From: Haematococcus lacustris
Lineage: Eukaryota > Chlorophyta > Chlorophyceae > Chlamydomonadales > Haematococcaceae
NCBI GenBank assembly: GCA_030144725.1
Contig: JASKMD010000008.1
Span: forward strand, 332,290-396,289
Direction: 5' to 3'
Length of the DNA: 64,000 bases
This document shows positions 35,358 to 45,691 of this stretch, piece by piece; the stretch's first letter is position 1, and every line of letters starts with the position of its first letter. Made by a program: the position numbers and the translations under genes. The notes beneath the pieces were generated by a model. That model did not search any database and had not been told where the DNA came from. It saw nothing but the letters and a program-made list of their open reading frames with translations.

Positions 35358-35603
35358 AAACACTCGCAGAACAGCAGGAACAGAACAGCACTTGCAGAGC
35401 AGCAAGCCCCACGCATAGGCAACTAGAGTGAACCTACATTACTAGGCTGCCTTCCCATTGTTAGGCTACTGACGGCTGCGCTGCATGGCACCCGGCGCAT
35501 GTCTAAGAATGTAGGCAATTCGTCACAAGCGAGCTGGGAAAGTAGAGTGTGCGGACTAGACGCGTAACACCCGTCTGAGCTCCTGGCAATGTGAAGGATT
35601 TCA

Positions 35604-38600
35604 ATGCTGGGTCTCAGGCCCCCTATCTGCGGACTTCCGCGGCGTGCGTCGTATCAGCAGCGCAAAACATCTCCAGGATGGCGGTGTGTCAAGCTATGGA
35701 CTGGAGCATTTGGCCACTCAGGCCATTCGCGCGCCAATCTTTTGCCGGCCATCGAACACGTTACTTATGGCTTAGACACAGTCAGCCCACAGCCTCGGTT
35801 GAGTAAGCTTGCTGCAACGCAGCCCGCCGCAACAGCAGACAGCTCAGCAAGCAATGTCACCGCGGCACTAAAAGCATTGGAGCGGCTGGAGGGAATGTCC
35901 GCTACAGACAGTATGGACAGCTTCTACTCAGACATGGCAGATGACGACCCAGCTCCATTTTCCGGCTCCAGCACGGGGTCGCAGGAACGTTCCAGCACAG
36001 CCTATGCCTACAACAAGTCCAACTACGAGGTGTGCAGCACCAGAGCAGGATCAACCCATACCAGGAGGAGCTGCACCAGCTTGTGTGTCATGGCATGCAT
36101 GCAGCATGCGCGATCTTAAGGTGATTGTGGTACTCTGCTGTTTTTACAACTGTGACAGGTGCTGCGTCTCGACGCTGCTGGCAGGACTCGTAAGTTCTTT
36201 GTCAGGCGTCGTGACCTGCTGCGGGAGTACCGTATGCAGCCCCGTGACCTGCGGCGCATAGACCCTACCATTGATTTCACTAAGACATCCCCCTCTATTA
36301 CCATCAAGGAGAACGTGCTGCTGCTGTGCCTAGGTGGAGTCAGGTGCGTGTTCAGGCTGGTCTGTAGGCCGTCAAGCAAGCTAGGCAAGCTAGGCAGGAA
36401 AGGAAGCAGGAAGAGCAGGGTCACTCCATGACCCCTCTCGTCTTTGCCCACATGGGATAGCAATAGTTGAAATGTGGTGTGGTAGAGCAGAGAGCATACA
36501 TTGCTGGCATATACCATCCTGGTGTACTGCGCCATTGGACGTAGTGCATGTGCTCAAGGTGATTACCTGTCTTGTCTTGTTTGGACCAGTTGTGGCAGCC
36601 CATGTGGCAGCTCATGAGCTATAGCCAAGTGGTCTCTCCTTGCACTGAGTATTGAATGTGTGTCTCGCTAGCTTCACTCGCTACTGTGCTTGCTGCTGTG
36701 CAGGGCCATTGTGACGGCTGAGAAGGCATTGCTGTTTGAGCCTGCCAGTGCTGCCAGCCAACGCTTCATGGACACCATTGTGCCTCACCTGGAGGCGAAG
36801 GCTGATCAGCACAACAACCACCAAGTCAGCGGCAGCAGCAGCAACGGCAGCAGCAGCAGGAGCAACAAGCTTGGTGGTGGCGGGCTTGGGAGCAATCTAT
36901 CCTATGGTGGTGGTGGTGGTGGCATAGGCATGCGGCGGCTGGACAGCCAGACACGTGCAATTGCTGCCGCCAGCCATACAGAGTACATGGCTCGTTTTTA
37001 TGCCAAGGACCGCAGGACCGGGCTGCGTGCGCCACCCTTTGAGCTGGAAGTGCTGGAGGGCGCGCTCATCGTCGCCACAGGTGGGCCCTAGGGGCTGGTC
37101 AGGGCCGGAGGGCACGGCCAGGCAGGGCAGCGGGCCCAGCCTTGGGGCTGGGAGGGGCAGGGAAGGCCAGGAGCAGGGCCAGCACCAGGGCCAGCAACTA
37201 GCATGTTGTTGGGCACAGTGTTGTTCAAGTGCTTCCCATCGGTTCTGGTTAGGTTTAGGAGGGCCATGGAGTGCGCTGGTTCTGGCACTTGTGGTGCAAT
37301 GAAGTCATTGCCCCTCGGGCTTACAAATTGCGGCCCGCCTCAGTGCACCCTATGACGCTACACAGCTATTGACCCAGCCCTACCACCTTCACTGTCCCCT
37401 CTCTCAGACCCCTCACATGTGTGTGTGTGTTGCCCTCTGCCCCTGGCTAGGTCGGTTGGATGCAGAAATGGTGGCGGTGACGCGGCGGGTGGGCGAGCTG
37501 CTGTCGCTGCTGCCAGGCGACATCAACCCGGTGAGCTTGGAGGAGCTGCGGCGCGTGAAGGGGGCGCTGGTGGAGCTGGAGAACAAGGCCGACACCCTGA
37601 GGTGCGCCAGCAGGGCCAGGCAGGGGGCTGGCTACAGGCAGGTTCTGTGATGACAGGGCAGAGAAGGTGATTGCAGGTCCAGCTTTGCTAGGACAAGAGG
37701 GAAGTGCTCCAGCACCCCTTATGAGTGTGAGTAGAGCAAGGCAGCGGTAAGGTGAGGTGAGGTGAGGGCATGAGCCTGAAGTGTTTCTGCTACTGGAGCA
37801 AAGGGCAAAGCAAGCGACGCTGGCTGCTGGGACGCAGGCCGCAGCTGCACTCCTGTGTCTGGGCATCAGCTCTTGCAGCTCGCCTGACCTGGCCACTAGC
37901 CACTGTCTCCTAGTGTGAAGTGATCAGCGGGGCGCTGCTTCGGTTGGTCCTGCTGGTGCTGCTGATGTGGAATGGCTTGTGGGTGTGCTGCAAATGCTAC
38001 CATAAACATCACTGCTGCTGCTTAAGGCTATGGTGTCAATGCTGCTGCTCATTGCTATGGTGGCAGTGCTGGGCTCAAGATCATGGTGGCAGTGCTGGGC
38101 GCAGGAACATGCTGGAGGAGCTGATGGACGACGAGGACGAGCTGCGGGAGTTAAATCTGAGCAGCCGGCCCCGCAGGGAGGAGCGCAAGCGGCAGAGGGA
38201 GCGGGAGCGGCTGGAGAGGGAGCTGGAGAGGTGGGGGCTGAGGGTGCTGCATGCCTCACTTCTGCACCACCTGCCATTGGCCCTGGCTTTGGCTCTGCTG
38301 CTGTGCTGCCCGGCTGTGCTGCTGTATGTAAGGCGTCCTGCACCTGGCTTGCCCCTCCTCCCTGGCCGGAGCTGCCTGCCGCCCACTTCACTCCCCTTCC
38401 ACTGCCACACTACCTTCCTCCCTGCTCCTGTAACATCTGGCTTCCTACCTGGCTTGCCGTCAACCTTGGCCTGGCTCTGCCTTCCTTGGCCTGCAGGGCA
38501 CGTGAGCTGAAGGAGGAGTTGGAGGAGCGTTTGGAGGAGGATGAGGAGGGCGGCTCGCAGAGGCCTGGCAACAGCAGCAGCAGCAGCCACAGCACCAGCA

Positions 38601-40463
38601 GTGGCCCAGGCGGCAACCCTGGGGCTGGTGGCAGGCTGGGCCACAGAGGTTCAGCTCCTGGCTCAGGCCATGTCACACAGTGGGAGCGGCACCACAGCCA
38701 CAACCAGCATGGGCATAGCCACAACCAGCATGGCCACAGCCACAACCAGCACGGCCACAGCCACCTGGGCCACAAGCATCAGCATCACCACAGTCACAGA
38801 TCCAGATCAAGAGCAGACCCAGGGTTCGAACCCCTACCTCCCCTCAACTTCTTCCAACCTCAGCAAAGTGGGCAGCAATGGGGAGGGACTAGTCCCAATG
38901 GCAGCAATGGAGAAGGCAATGGCACTGTCCCAGGCCAGCCTGCGCTGGCGTCCTTAGCCCCAGCACATTACATTGATGCCTCTGGTGAGGGCTATGCCAG
39001 CTGGACGGGCGGCCTGCAGCTGCTTCCCCCACTGGACCTAGCCCAGACGCCCAGCTCCAGCCCCAGCCCTGCGTCAGCCTTGCCATCTAATGGTTTGCTC
39101 CTGCCACCAAGAGAAGCAGGGGGAATGGAGGCCGGCGCTGAAGGGCAGCAGGGGCCTGCAGGAGGCTGGTCTGAGGGGGAGGGGCCCAGGTCACCCCCCA
39201 CTGGCCAGGGCCGCATTGCAGAGCTGCGAGCCAAGTATGACCGGGATCGGCTAGCCGGCCTGCGCAGCAAGTTCAGCTGGAGCAGAGCTCCAGGGGGCTC
39301 AGCAGGGGGCGCACCGGGGCTGGCAGCGGGTGGGCAGCAGGGTGATGGGGGGAGGGAGATGGGACAGGCAGGCACAGGGCTGATGCCAGGTCCAGGCCAG
39401 GGGCTGCGGGGGCTGGGGCTGCAGCCAGGGGCTGCAAGTCAGCAGGTGCAGGATGTTGTGGCGAATGGCGAGGCTGGAGGGCTGCAGGGACACTGGCGCC
39501 AAGGGGAGGGAAGCAGAGGAGGGGACAAGATGGCAGAAAGGGCAGAGCGGCTGGAACGCTGGAGGATGGCACGGGCCAGCAACGATGGGAATGATGGCGA
39601 CTGGATAAGGTGAGGAGTGTGAGGGCATGGCTGGTGGCTGGGAGATAGAAGCAAAGAGGTAGAAGAAACATGGAAACCAGTACTGCAATTTAGTGTGGGG
39701 TTTGAAAAGGCTGCATGGCTGTCCACAGCTTGCCACCAGGCAGTTGTGGAGAGCTTATTGAGCACCAGCCCCGCTTGAATCCAATGTTCAGGCTAGGTTA
39801 CGTTAGGTCAGCGCTTGTTCCATTTCCACATAGCCTTCCTGGCCATGCCCCCTGCAGCCGCCTGGAACAACAGCTGGAAGGCAGTGAGGAGGACATCCAA
39901 GAAGCCCAGGAAGCGTTGGAAGAGATGGTGGAGGCTGAGGAGGAGGAGCAGGAAGTGGAGGAGGTGGAGGACCTCCTGGAGTACTACCTGCAGCGAGCCA
40001 GCGCGGTGCAGAGCGAGGCAGAGCGCCTCCTGGCAGGTGCGGGCAGGCGGAGCAGGCACCGCAAGGCCAGGGTAGAATGCCTGGGCAAGTTGCAGCGCAG
40101 GAGCAAGCATTGTCAGCTTGCTCCTGTAGAGGGCTTGCAGCAGGGTTATTCAACCGGCCTTCTCCGCGGGGCTTCTAAAATTCGACTACTCCCATCGCAG
40201 GGGCTCGCGATCTGGAAGAGTCGATTGGCGTGTCTCTATCAGCTCGGCGTTACGAAGTGAACCGGCTGGAGCTCACGCTGTCCATCGGATCCTTCGCCGC
40301 TGCCATCGGCGCCATGATCGCCGGTATCTTCGGCATGAACATGAAGAGCATGCTGGAGATGAGCGTGGCGAGTTTCTGGGGCATCTCCGGCGCCATCGTC
40401 GTGGGCTGCATCGGCGTGTTCGTCGCCATTATGCGTTACACGCGGAAGAAGCGCATTCTGTAG
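35604..40463 (+). CDS. MRS2: MRS2/CorA-type Mg2+ transporter with His-rich insertion
   Basis: Eight exons join in phase to 939 aa: 35604-36029, 36159-36343, 36704-37080, 37451-37601, 38105-38230, 38497-39609, 39858-40036 and 40201-40463. The order is that of MRS2: a basic N-terminal domain (KFFVRRRDLLREYRMQPRDL, RRIDPTIDF), then FELEVLEGALIVAT, the helix RRVKGALVELENKADTL, long coiled coils (LEELMDDEDELRELNL; ELKEELEERLEEDEEG; EDLLEYYLQRASAVQSEAER), and near the end NRLELTLSIGSFAA, TM1 with the signature GMN (about residues 897-899), TM2 WGISGAIVVGCIGVFVAIM and a basic tail. The family forms pentameric Mg2+ channels in the mitochondrial or chloroplast inner membrane. The Arg-rich first 90 residues fit a transit peptide. 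Exon 6 inserts about 370 Ser/Gly/Pro-rich residues with HNQHGHSH repeats; usual MRS2 is about 400-450 aa. Confidence 0.92.
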
Positions 40464-40881
40464 GCGACGTCCTTACGCCCAGGAGCGCCGCAAGCGGTAG
40501 GCGAGCGTAGTGGGGGGAGCGGGTGTTCATCATGCAGGCGACAGGCTGGGCCGGGCTTAGCTGGGCTGAATGTACAGCGTTCCCTTACGGCGGTGGAAGC
40601 AGTTGGGGCCTTCTCGGAGAAGCGTGCCAGACGAGCTTGGTTGGCGAAACGATCTGTTGTCATGCCATAGTCACAAGCCCTTGAGCGCTGGCTGGCACAT
40701 GCATTCACCTAAGCATACATGCAATGCAAGCAGTTAGGACTAAGGTTTGGAACATGCCATTGGTCCTGAATCATGTAGCTGATGTGGATACTATGTTGCT
40801 TTCACGTGCTTTTTGATGTCATGCGCAGCCTCCCACTGGATGCCAGAGCGCAGTGTTAATGCATCCAATTGGTGGGTTGGT

Positions 40882-40886
40882 TGTAA
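40882..40886 (+). terminator. Candidate TGTAA poly(A) signal of MRS2
   Basis: TGTAA, the usual volvocalean polyadenylation signal, occurs 419 bp after the MRS2 stop and before the next element begins. It is a five-base motif, so chance occurrence is likely enough to keep confidence modest. Confidence 0.4.
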
Positions 40887-40993
40887 GCACCTGTCCTGAC
40901 GAATGCATTGGGGGTCCACGCTTCAGCAATCCGTGTCAGTTGTCTAAGGACGACGTCTTGATATTATTCCTGCGTCGCGCTATTATGAGTTGA

Positions 40994-42312
40994 ATGGCGA
41001 GGAAGCCTAGACCAGTGCCTGAGGGACCCGACTTCAAATTCTTAAACCGTGACGTCTGTGCTTCCCAGTCTGCTAGGCCTGACGAGGCACAACAGCCAGA
41101 GCTTAACGGCGCGCAGGGCAAAAGGAAGGCTCCTGGAGAGGCCCGCGCTGCCCGCGATAGAGACACCACCCACCACGGCCGGAAATGCAAGTTAGCCCAC
41201 CTCACCGACCACCTCCCGCAAGAGCTGTGGACTGCCTTCCTCCTGGCTGTGCAGGGACGAGTGCTGCAAGCGGCAGTGCTCGGCAGCCTGCTGCTGGGCT
41301 CCTCGTGCGTGACTTGGTCACCCTCCACGTAGCCGACCCGCTTGACCAGCACGGCCAGCCCGTGTACTCAGACATCCCAGTCTCCGCGACAGCCATCCCG
41401 AACCTAAGCTCAAGGAATCTATACCTGGCCACCTGCTGCTGCTAGACCTGATCTTACACATGTGGGCAGCTCATCAAGCAGGCCAAGCAGCGGCACCTGG
41501 CTGAACTGCATCCTGGCCCTGCACTCAGGCAAACTAAACATAGCAGCATAAGGAGTGTGACCTGAGGTTATGGGCACTGTCCTATGGGCACTATGGCCTA
41601 TGAGCACTGGCCTATGGGGCAGGTGGCTTCAATGGCAGCGGCAACATTGGCTGCAGGGGTGTCCCTGTCAAGCACATGTTGAAGGAGGCGCTGAGGCAGT
41701 TCCAAGCAGGGCGAGTGGTGATGGTGGACGAATTTCCAAACCAGCCGGGTCAGCTCAGCCACAACACTTCCAGCAAGACCCTCACTGAAGCACCGCCTGA
41801 GTCCTTCAGGTGAGGGGGCTGAGGACAGGGTCAAGGTGAGGGGCTTAGCAGTGCTGGGAGGTGGTGGAGTCAAGGTGGCTGGGTAGGGTCAAGATAAAGG
41901 CTCATAGAAAGTCTTACAATTGAGCATTGACTTCTGTGTTCTTGCAGGTGGCTGCGACCAGTGTATACCAAGGCAAAACGGTCCCAAGTCAGGGCCTGAT
42001 GTGCTCAAATAGCAACGACAACATCATCAGGTAAGCACTGGCCCAACCCTAGAAATGGGCATGACATGAGCATGATTCACATGACATGACACATGACCAA
42101 GCTTTGCCTCCCCCGTCGTCACACCCTGCAGGTTCTATGACCGGGACGTGTCAGCCGTACTAAACAATCGCCGCTGTGCACTAGGCCCACGCTCCACTGA
42201 GCTGTGCTACTGGAATGGCCGCCCAGCCATGCCAAAGGCGGGCAAGACAGGCCAGAAGTGGGTGGGAATACAAGACAAGGCCATGTTGCACAAGTGGAGG
42301 CGCAAGCGGTAG
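40994..42312 (+). pseudogene. Fanzor/TnpB-like family B nuclease remnant
   Basis: It starts with ATG at 40994 (MARKPRPVPEGPDFKFLNRD). A frame change near 41310 leads into VRDLVTLHVADPLDQHGQPV. At 41620-41810 the frame reads YGAGGFNGSGNIGCRGVPVK, then MLKEALRQFQAGRVVMVDEF, a RuvC-II-like block with its Glu, and ends ESFR at a GT donor. The exon at 41948 gives WLRPVYTKAKRSQV, then a one-base frame change into GLMCSNSNDNII. The last exon, after CTGCAG at 42131, reads FYDRDVSAVLNNRRC (RuvC-III), STELCYWNGRPAMPKAGK and KWRRKR with TAG at 42310-42312. RuvC-I was not found. Motif order fits Fanzor/TnpB. Frame breaks make it a pseudogene. Confidence 0.65.
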
Positions 42313-42480
42313 CGGTAGCCACTTAGGGGCTACTAAGGGAGCTCTAGCTACAGGCACACACACCAGAACGGCTGAACTGAAGTGAGCATAAGGCACACTA
42401 GCAGTGGCCTTTACAATGATGAGCTCGCAGCCTGCGTTTGATTACAACTAATGCTTTGTTTTGGTGTAGCATGAGGGCTG
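42313..42480 (+). ncRNA. Candidate right-end/guide-RNA region of family B
   Basis: About 170 bp after the stop match the flank of the minus-strand copy (53424-53196), including TTTACAATGATGAGCTCGCA-like sequence and GCCTGCGTTTGATTACAACT. Both end with a hairpin just before the point of divergence; here CTAATGCT (42448-42455) faces AGCATGAG (42468-42475) with one mismatch. Similarity ends after GGGCTGTCGGG, about 42484. Guide-RNA function is inferred from TnpB/Fanzor biology. Confidence 0.4.
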
Positions 42481-42765
42481 TCGGGTTCATTTTTTGTAAG
42501 GAGCTGTGTATCAAACCTGAGGTTTCGCTGAACCGTAGCCCAGAGGATGACCACACCATGAAGACAACATGGCACCTCCGCCTGCCTTGCCTGCCATCGC
42601 AAGGCCAAATGATAAGATCGATATGAATCTTCTCATCACATGCCAGCATGCATGTGAGGCGGCCCCTCTACACTGCAATGTGACAAGATGTCACCCATAC
42701 GCGCAGCATGGTGTCGCTAAACTCAGCAACTCCCTCATCAGCGCAGCGGGCAACAGGTACCACCA

Positions 42766-42770
42766 TTACA
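42766..42770 (-). terminator. Candidate TGTAA poly(A) signal of MCTS1
   Basis: TTACA on the plus strand reads TGTAA on the coding strand, 137 bp downstream of the MCTS1 stop. Position and sequence fit the algal poly(A) signal. Confidence 0.45.
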
Positions 42771-42906
42771 TTCGTCAGGGGTAGTGTTTTGTCTGTACAG
42801 AGTCAACCTCCTACACACACATGGCATGGCATGGCATGGGTGCGACTTCGTAGCTCAGCATGGTTGTTGACGCGTCAGTCAATTGTCTGCCTGCCTCCAC
42901 CACCGG

Positions 42907-44846
42907 TCATTCCAACGTCTCTTGCTTCCACAGCCCGTCATTTAAGTAGTGAAGGTTGTCCACCTAGGGCAGGGCGGGGGACCAGGGCAGGGGATCACAG
43001 GCCGGTGATGTCTTGATAAGAGGGCGGCAGGCCCCCTAGGTCAGCACTGGGTACCAGCACTGAGAGGCCTGAAATGTGAGCTAGCCTACAGTGGTGCTAC
43101 TGCAGTCACACAGCAAAAGGACATGCATGGTGTGATGTTGCAAAGATGGTGATATGCATGATGACACTACTGATGCTGCTGCTGGTGCGACTCACAGCGA
43201 TGCCCTTGTTGATGGTCTTCATGTCGGCAGTGGACATCTTGGTGTAGCCGATAGCCATGGCGTGCTCCTTGCCCTCGGCATAGATCGCCACAGGGGTCTC
43301 TGCAGGTACCTGCCGCCAGCCACCAGCCCCCACTGCAGCTCACATCCCTTGAATACCCACCCCCTTGTATCTCAATTGTCTAAGTGAGGCAACAGCAATG
43401 ACCATCATGACAATCACACATCAGCGCAGCTTTGTGGGACAGATGTCATGTTGCAGACGCTAACATCAACATGCCACGTGTACCAGTTAGTTTCCTGCCA
43501 TGCAGTAGCACCATGTACAAGGAGCCAGTCCAGGCCAGCAGCAGAGCCAAGTTAGGCGCTGAGGAGTGGCAGGGTGTGAGGGTGCTGACCTCGTCATGCA
43601 GCGTGGCACCCGGTGATGTGAGGCCGGGGCACATGATGTTAGCCCCCGACAACACAAACTTGATGGCGCCCTTGTCCGCCCGCAGCTTCTTCATCATGTC
43701 AGGGTATTGGTGCAGCACCCGCAGCGTGGGGCACCAGTGACCATCACGCTCTTGAAAGAATAGCGGTACGTTGTTCAGAATGGCAATTTGCACATGCCCC
43801 TCACTGCGCAGATCAGCCACCCACATGCACTCTATGCACACCTAATCATGGCTACACTCTCACCCACACACAGCCTCACTGCCAGGGTCGGGGTCAGGGT
43901 TAGGGTTCCTCCTCCTCCACCCTGGTCAACACCCAGCCTCATCGCCTTGTCTTACGCCATGCACCACCTCAAGCCTGTGGGATGGCCAGGGGTGGGGGGA
44001 TGGTGAAGGTGTGACAGGGGTGACCATAGCAGTGGGATGGGTGCAAGCTGTGAGGTCTTGCTGCACGTTTGTGGAAGGGTAGGTGGCTGGGGTGATGGTG
44101 GAGGGTGAGAGCAGAGCCCTGCATGGACAGCTCAGCCCCGCAGAGCCAGAGGCTGGGATCAGCACAGGAGGTCAATATAACAGTTAAAGTCAAAACCTGG
44201 CCTAGCCTAGGTAGGACACTACTAGCAGCAAACAGGCTCTGATCGCCATCAGGGCAGGACACTGCATGCATGACCAACATATATCTGAGCATACCAATAG
44301 AAGATGCACACAGAAAACACAACGCCACATGGTCACCATTGTGCACTGCGAACATGGCCCATGCGCTTAAAAGGCAGCCCTTCTGACTCTGCACGAAGCC
44401 TGGCACCCACAACCCAACTGCGCCCCAGCCATTGCCTAAGCTAGTTCTGGGACAGCTGATGTCATGCAAGGATGGAGGTGATGTCACTGGCTACAGAGGT
44501 TGGACCAGTCACCAGTCAAACCTAGAGGTCATCCTGTATGAACCTGGGCCTAGGCAGCGATGCAAGCCCAGGGTGCAGGGGCAGGGTCAGTGTAGGTGAT
44601 CCTGCTGCTGCCTACCATTTCCCCAGCAAGAGGGGCTCCTTCTTGGGTATCAACAAGTCAATTGCGCCACTCTCCTCCAGGGACGGATACTGCTCGCAGA
44701 TGGAGGCTGCACAACGACCCAGGCTCGTCAGCTGTGATGTGTGCACAACCTAAGCTTGCTACGCACTCACAACGAATGCCACGGGCCACTGATGACTTAA
44801 CCTGGCTAATGTTTGATATCTCAGGCTTCTTCTTGAAAAGAGACAT
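42907..44846 (-). CDS. MCTS1: MCTS1/MCT-1, PUA-domain translation factor
   Basis: Five exons join in phase to 183 aa: 44846-44771, 44706-44616, 43803-43590, 43309-43196 and 42963-42907. MCTS1 partners DENR to release deacylated tRNA and mRNA from 40S subunits and to drive reinitiation in the cytosol. Recognisable blocks are MSLFKKKPEISNISQVKSSV at the start, LIPKKEPLLLGKC, ILNNVPLFFQERDG, PTLRVLHQYPDMMKKL, the invariant GAIKFVLSGANIMCPGLTSP of the PUA domain, TPVAIYAEGKEHAMAIGYTK, and the C-terminus DNLHYLNDGLWK. The length is essentially that of human and plant MCTS1 (181 aa). All introns are GT-AG. It lies downstream of the family B Fanzor remnant in the opposite orientation. Confidence 0.95.
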
Positions 44847-45691
44847 CGTGGGGCCTACCGAGACTCACGCAGATGCTGTACGATCTCGCAGCCTAGCGTG
44901 CACTGCTCGTCAAAACCGTTAGTGCGTTAGATTCAAAGCCATGTATCAATTATCGTTCTTTCCTTGGTTTCATTGATACGCTCGCAGTGGGATGGTTTCC
45001 ATTCTCAGCTTGGTCATTATAGGCTTGCTGATGAGAGCTTCACGCTGGCCCTAAACATGCAGCAGAGAATGAAACCTATTATAGTACTTACACCCAACGA
45101 GCTGCTACTGAGGTGATAAAGGGTGCACATAGAAGAATTACATTTGTTACCGGTCATTTCATGCATTGGCGCCAATTCCAATTCTAACAGACCACGCTTT
45201 GTTGGAAGCAGAAAACAGCAAGCAAATCTTGCATATCTCCTTGCTAAGACCACATGCACCCCCACATGGTCACCTAGCCATGAAGCCCATTGCAAAGTGT
45301 CCCACTCCTTTCTTCGATCAGGGCTGCCAAACAGCCTACCGACAGATGGCTTCAGTGCTGTGAACTGGCGTTTGAACCTGACATGGCTGGTAAAGTCCTC
45401 TCTCAAATCCTGCTCCTGCCACACATGCATTGCCAGCTGCAATCCGTGACCTAAATCATACACAGGACACACGGCTGGTGTCATATTGAGGGGCATCACA
45501 TCATGCTGGCTGTGCTTTGCTTAGCTCGCTTGCTTGTTCCATCCTGCTGGCAAGCCCTGCTGGTTGTAATGGTTAAACAGCCAGTGGTGCACGCCCTTGA
45601 CCCAGCAGTGGCCTGCAGGCTCCTCACATATGCTGGCCAATACGCCAGCTTGCCACTGGCTATACACCCCTTCCAATCACTGAATCCATAC
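44847..45691. other. Intergenic region between two minus-strand genes
   Basis: 845 bp between the MCTS1 ATG and the stop of the ADP-ribosylglycohydrolase gene. A minus-strand frame at 45499-45017 (160 codons) has no recognisable motif and probably is 3' UTR. TTACA at 45135-45139 is a possible minus-strand poly(A) signal for the upstream gene. Confidence 0.4.

Larger units (their letters stand above)
33800..35361 (-). mobile_element. Composite insertion: family A Fanzor remnant plus captured DUF3140 exon
   Basis: 1562 bp bounded by a perfect 15-bp direct duplication. The corresponding sequence at 28.8 kb is continuous across the site, which acts as an empty site. Read on the minus strand it contains, in order, a piece of the DUF3140 gene (35357-35163), a short unique linker, a degenerate family A Fanzor-like frame (about 34985-34009) and the family's 3' flank with terminal hairpin (34008-33815). 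No terminal inverted repeats or poly(A) tail are seen, so the enzyme that moved it is unknown. Confidence 0.7.
33658..35520. repeat. Dispersed repeat R, copy interrupted by an insertion
   Basis: The left half (33658-33799) and right half (35362-35520) match the uninterrupted copy at 28815-29065. The break falls at ACTCGCAGAACAGCA, which is present on both sides (33785-33799 and 35362-35376), so it is a 15-bp target duplication around a 1562-bp insertion. Confidence 0.8.

Noticed and set aside
33800..35361. Helitron explanation for the composite insertion
   Set aside because: A 3' hairpin and gene capture would fit, but there is no CTRR end, and a 15-bp target duplication is not made by Helitrons.
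41560..42330. Reading the Fanzor-like families as bacterial IS605 contamination
   Set aside because: Intron-like gaps with matching donors and acceptors interrupt the frames, and the copies are interleaved with host introns and repeats.
45017..45499. 160-codon minus-strand frame
   Set aside because: No motif, no splice support, and it lies where the 3' UTR of the ADP-ribosylglycohydrolase gene is expected.
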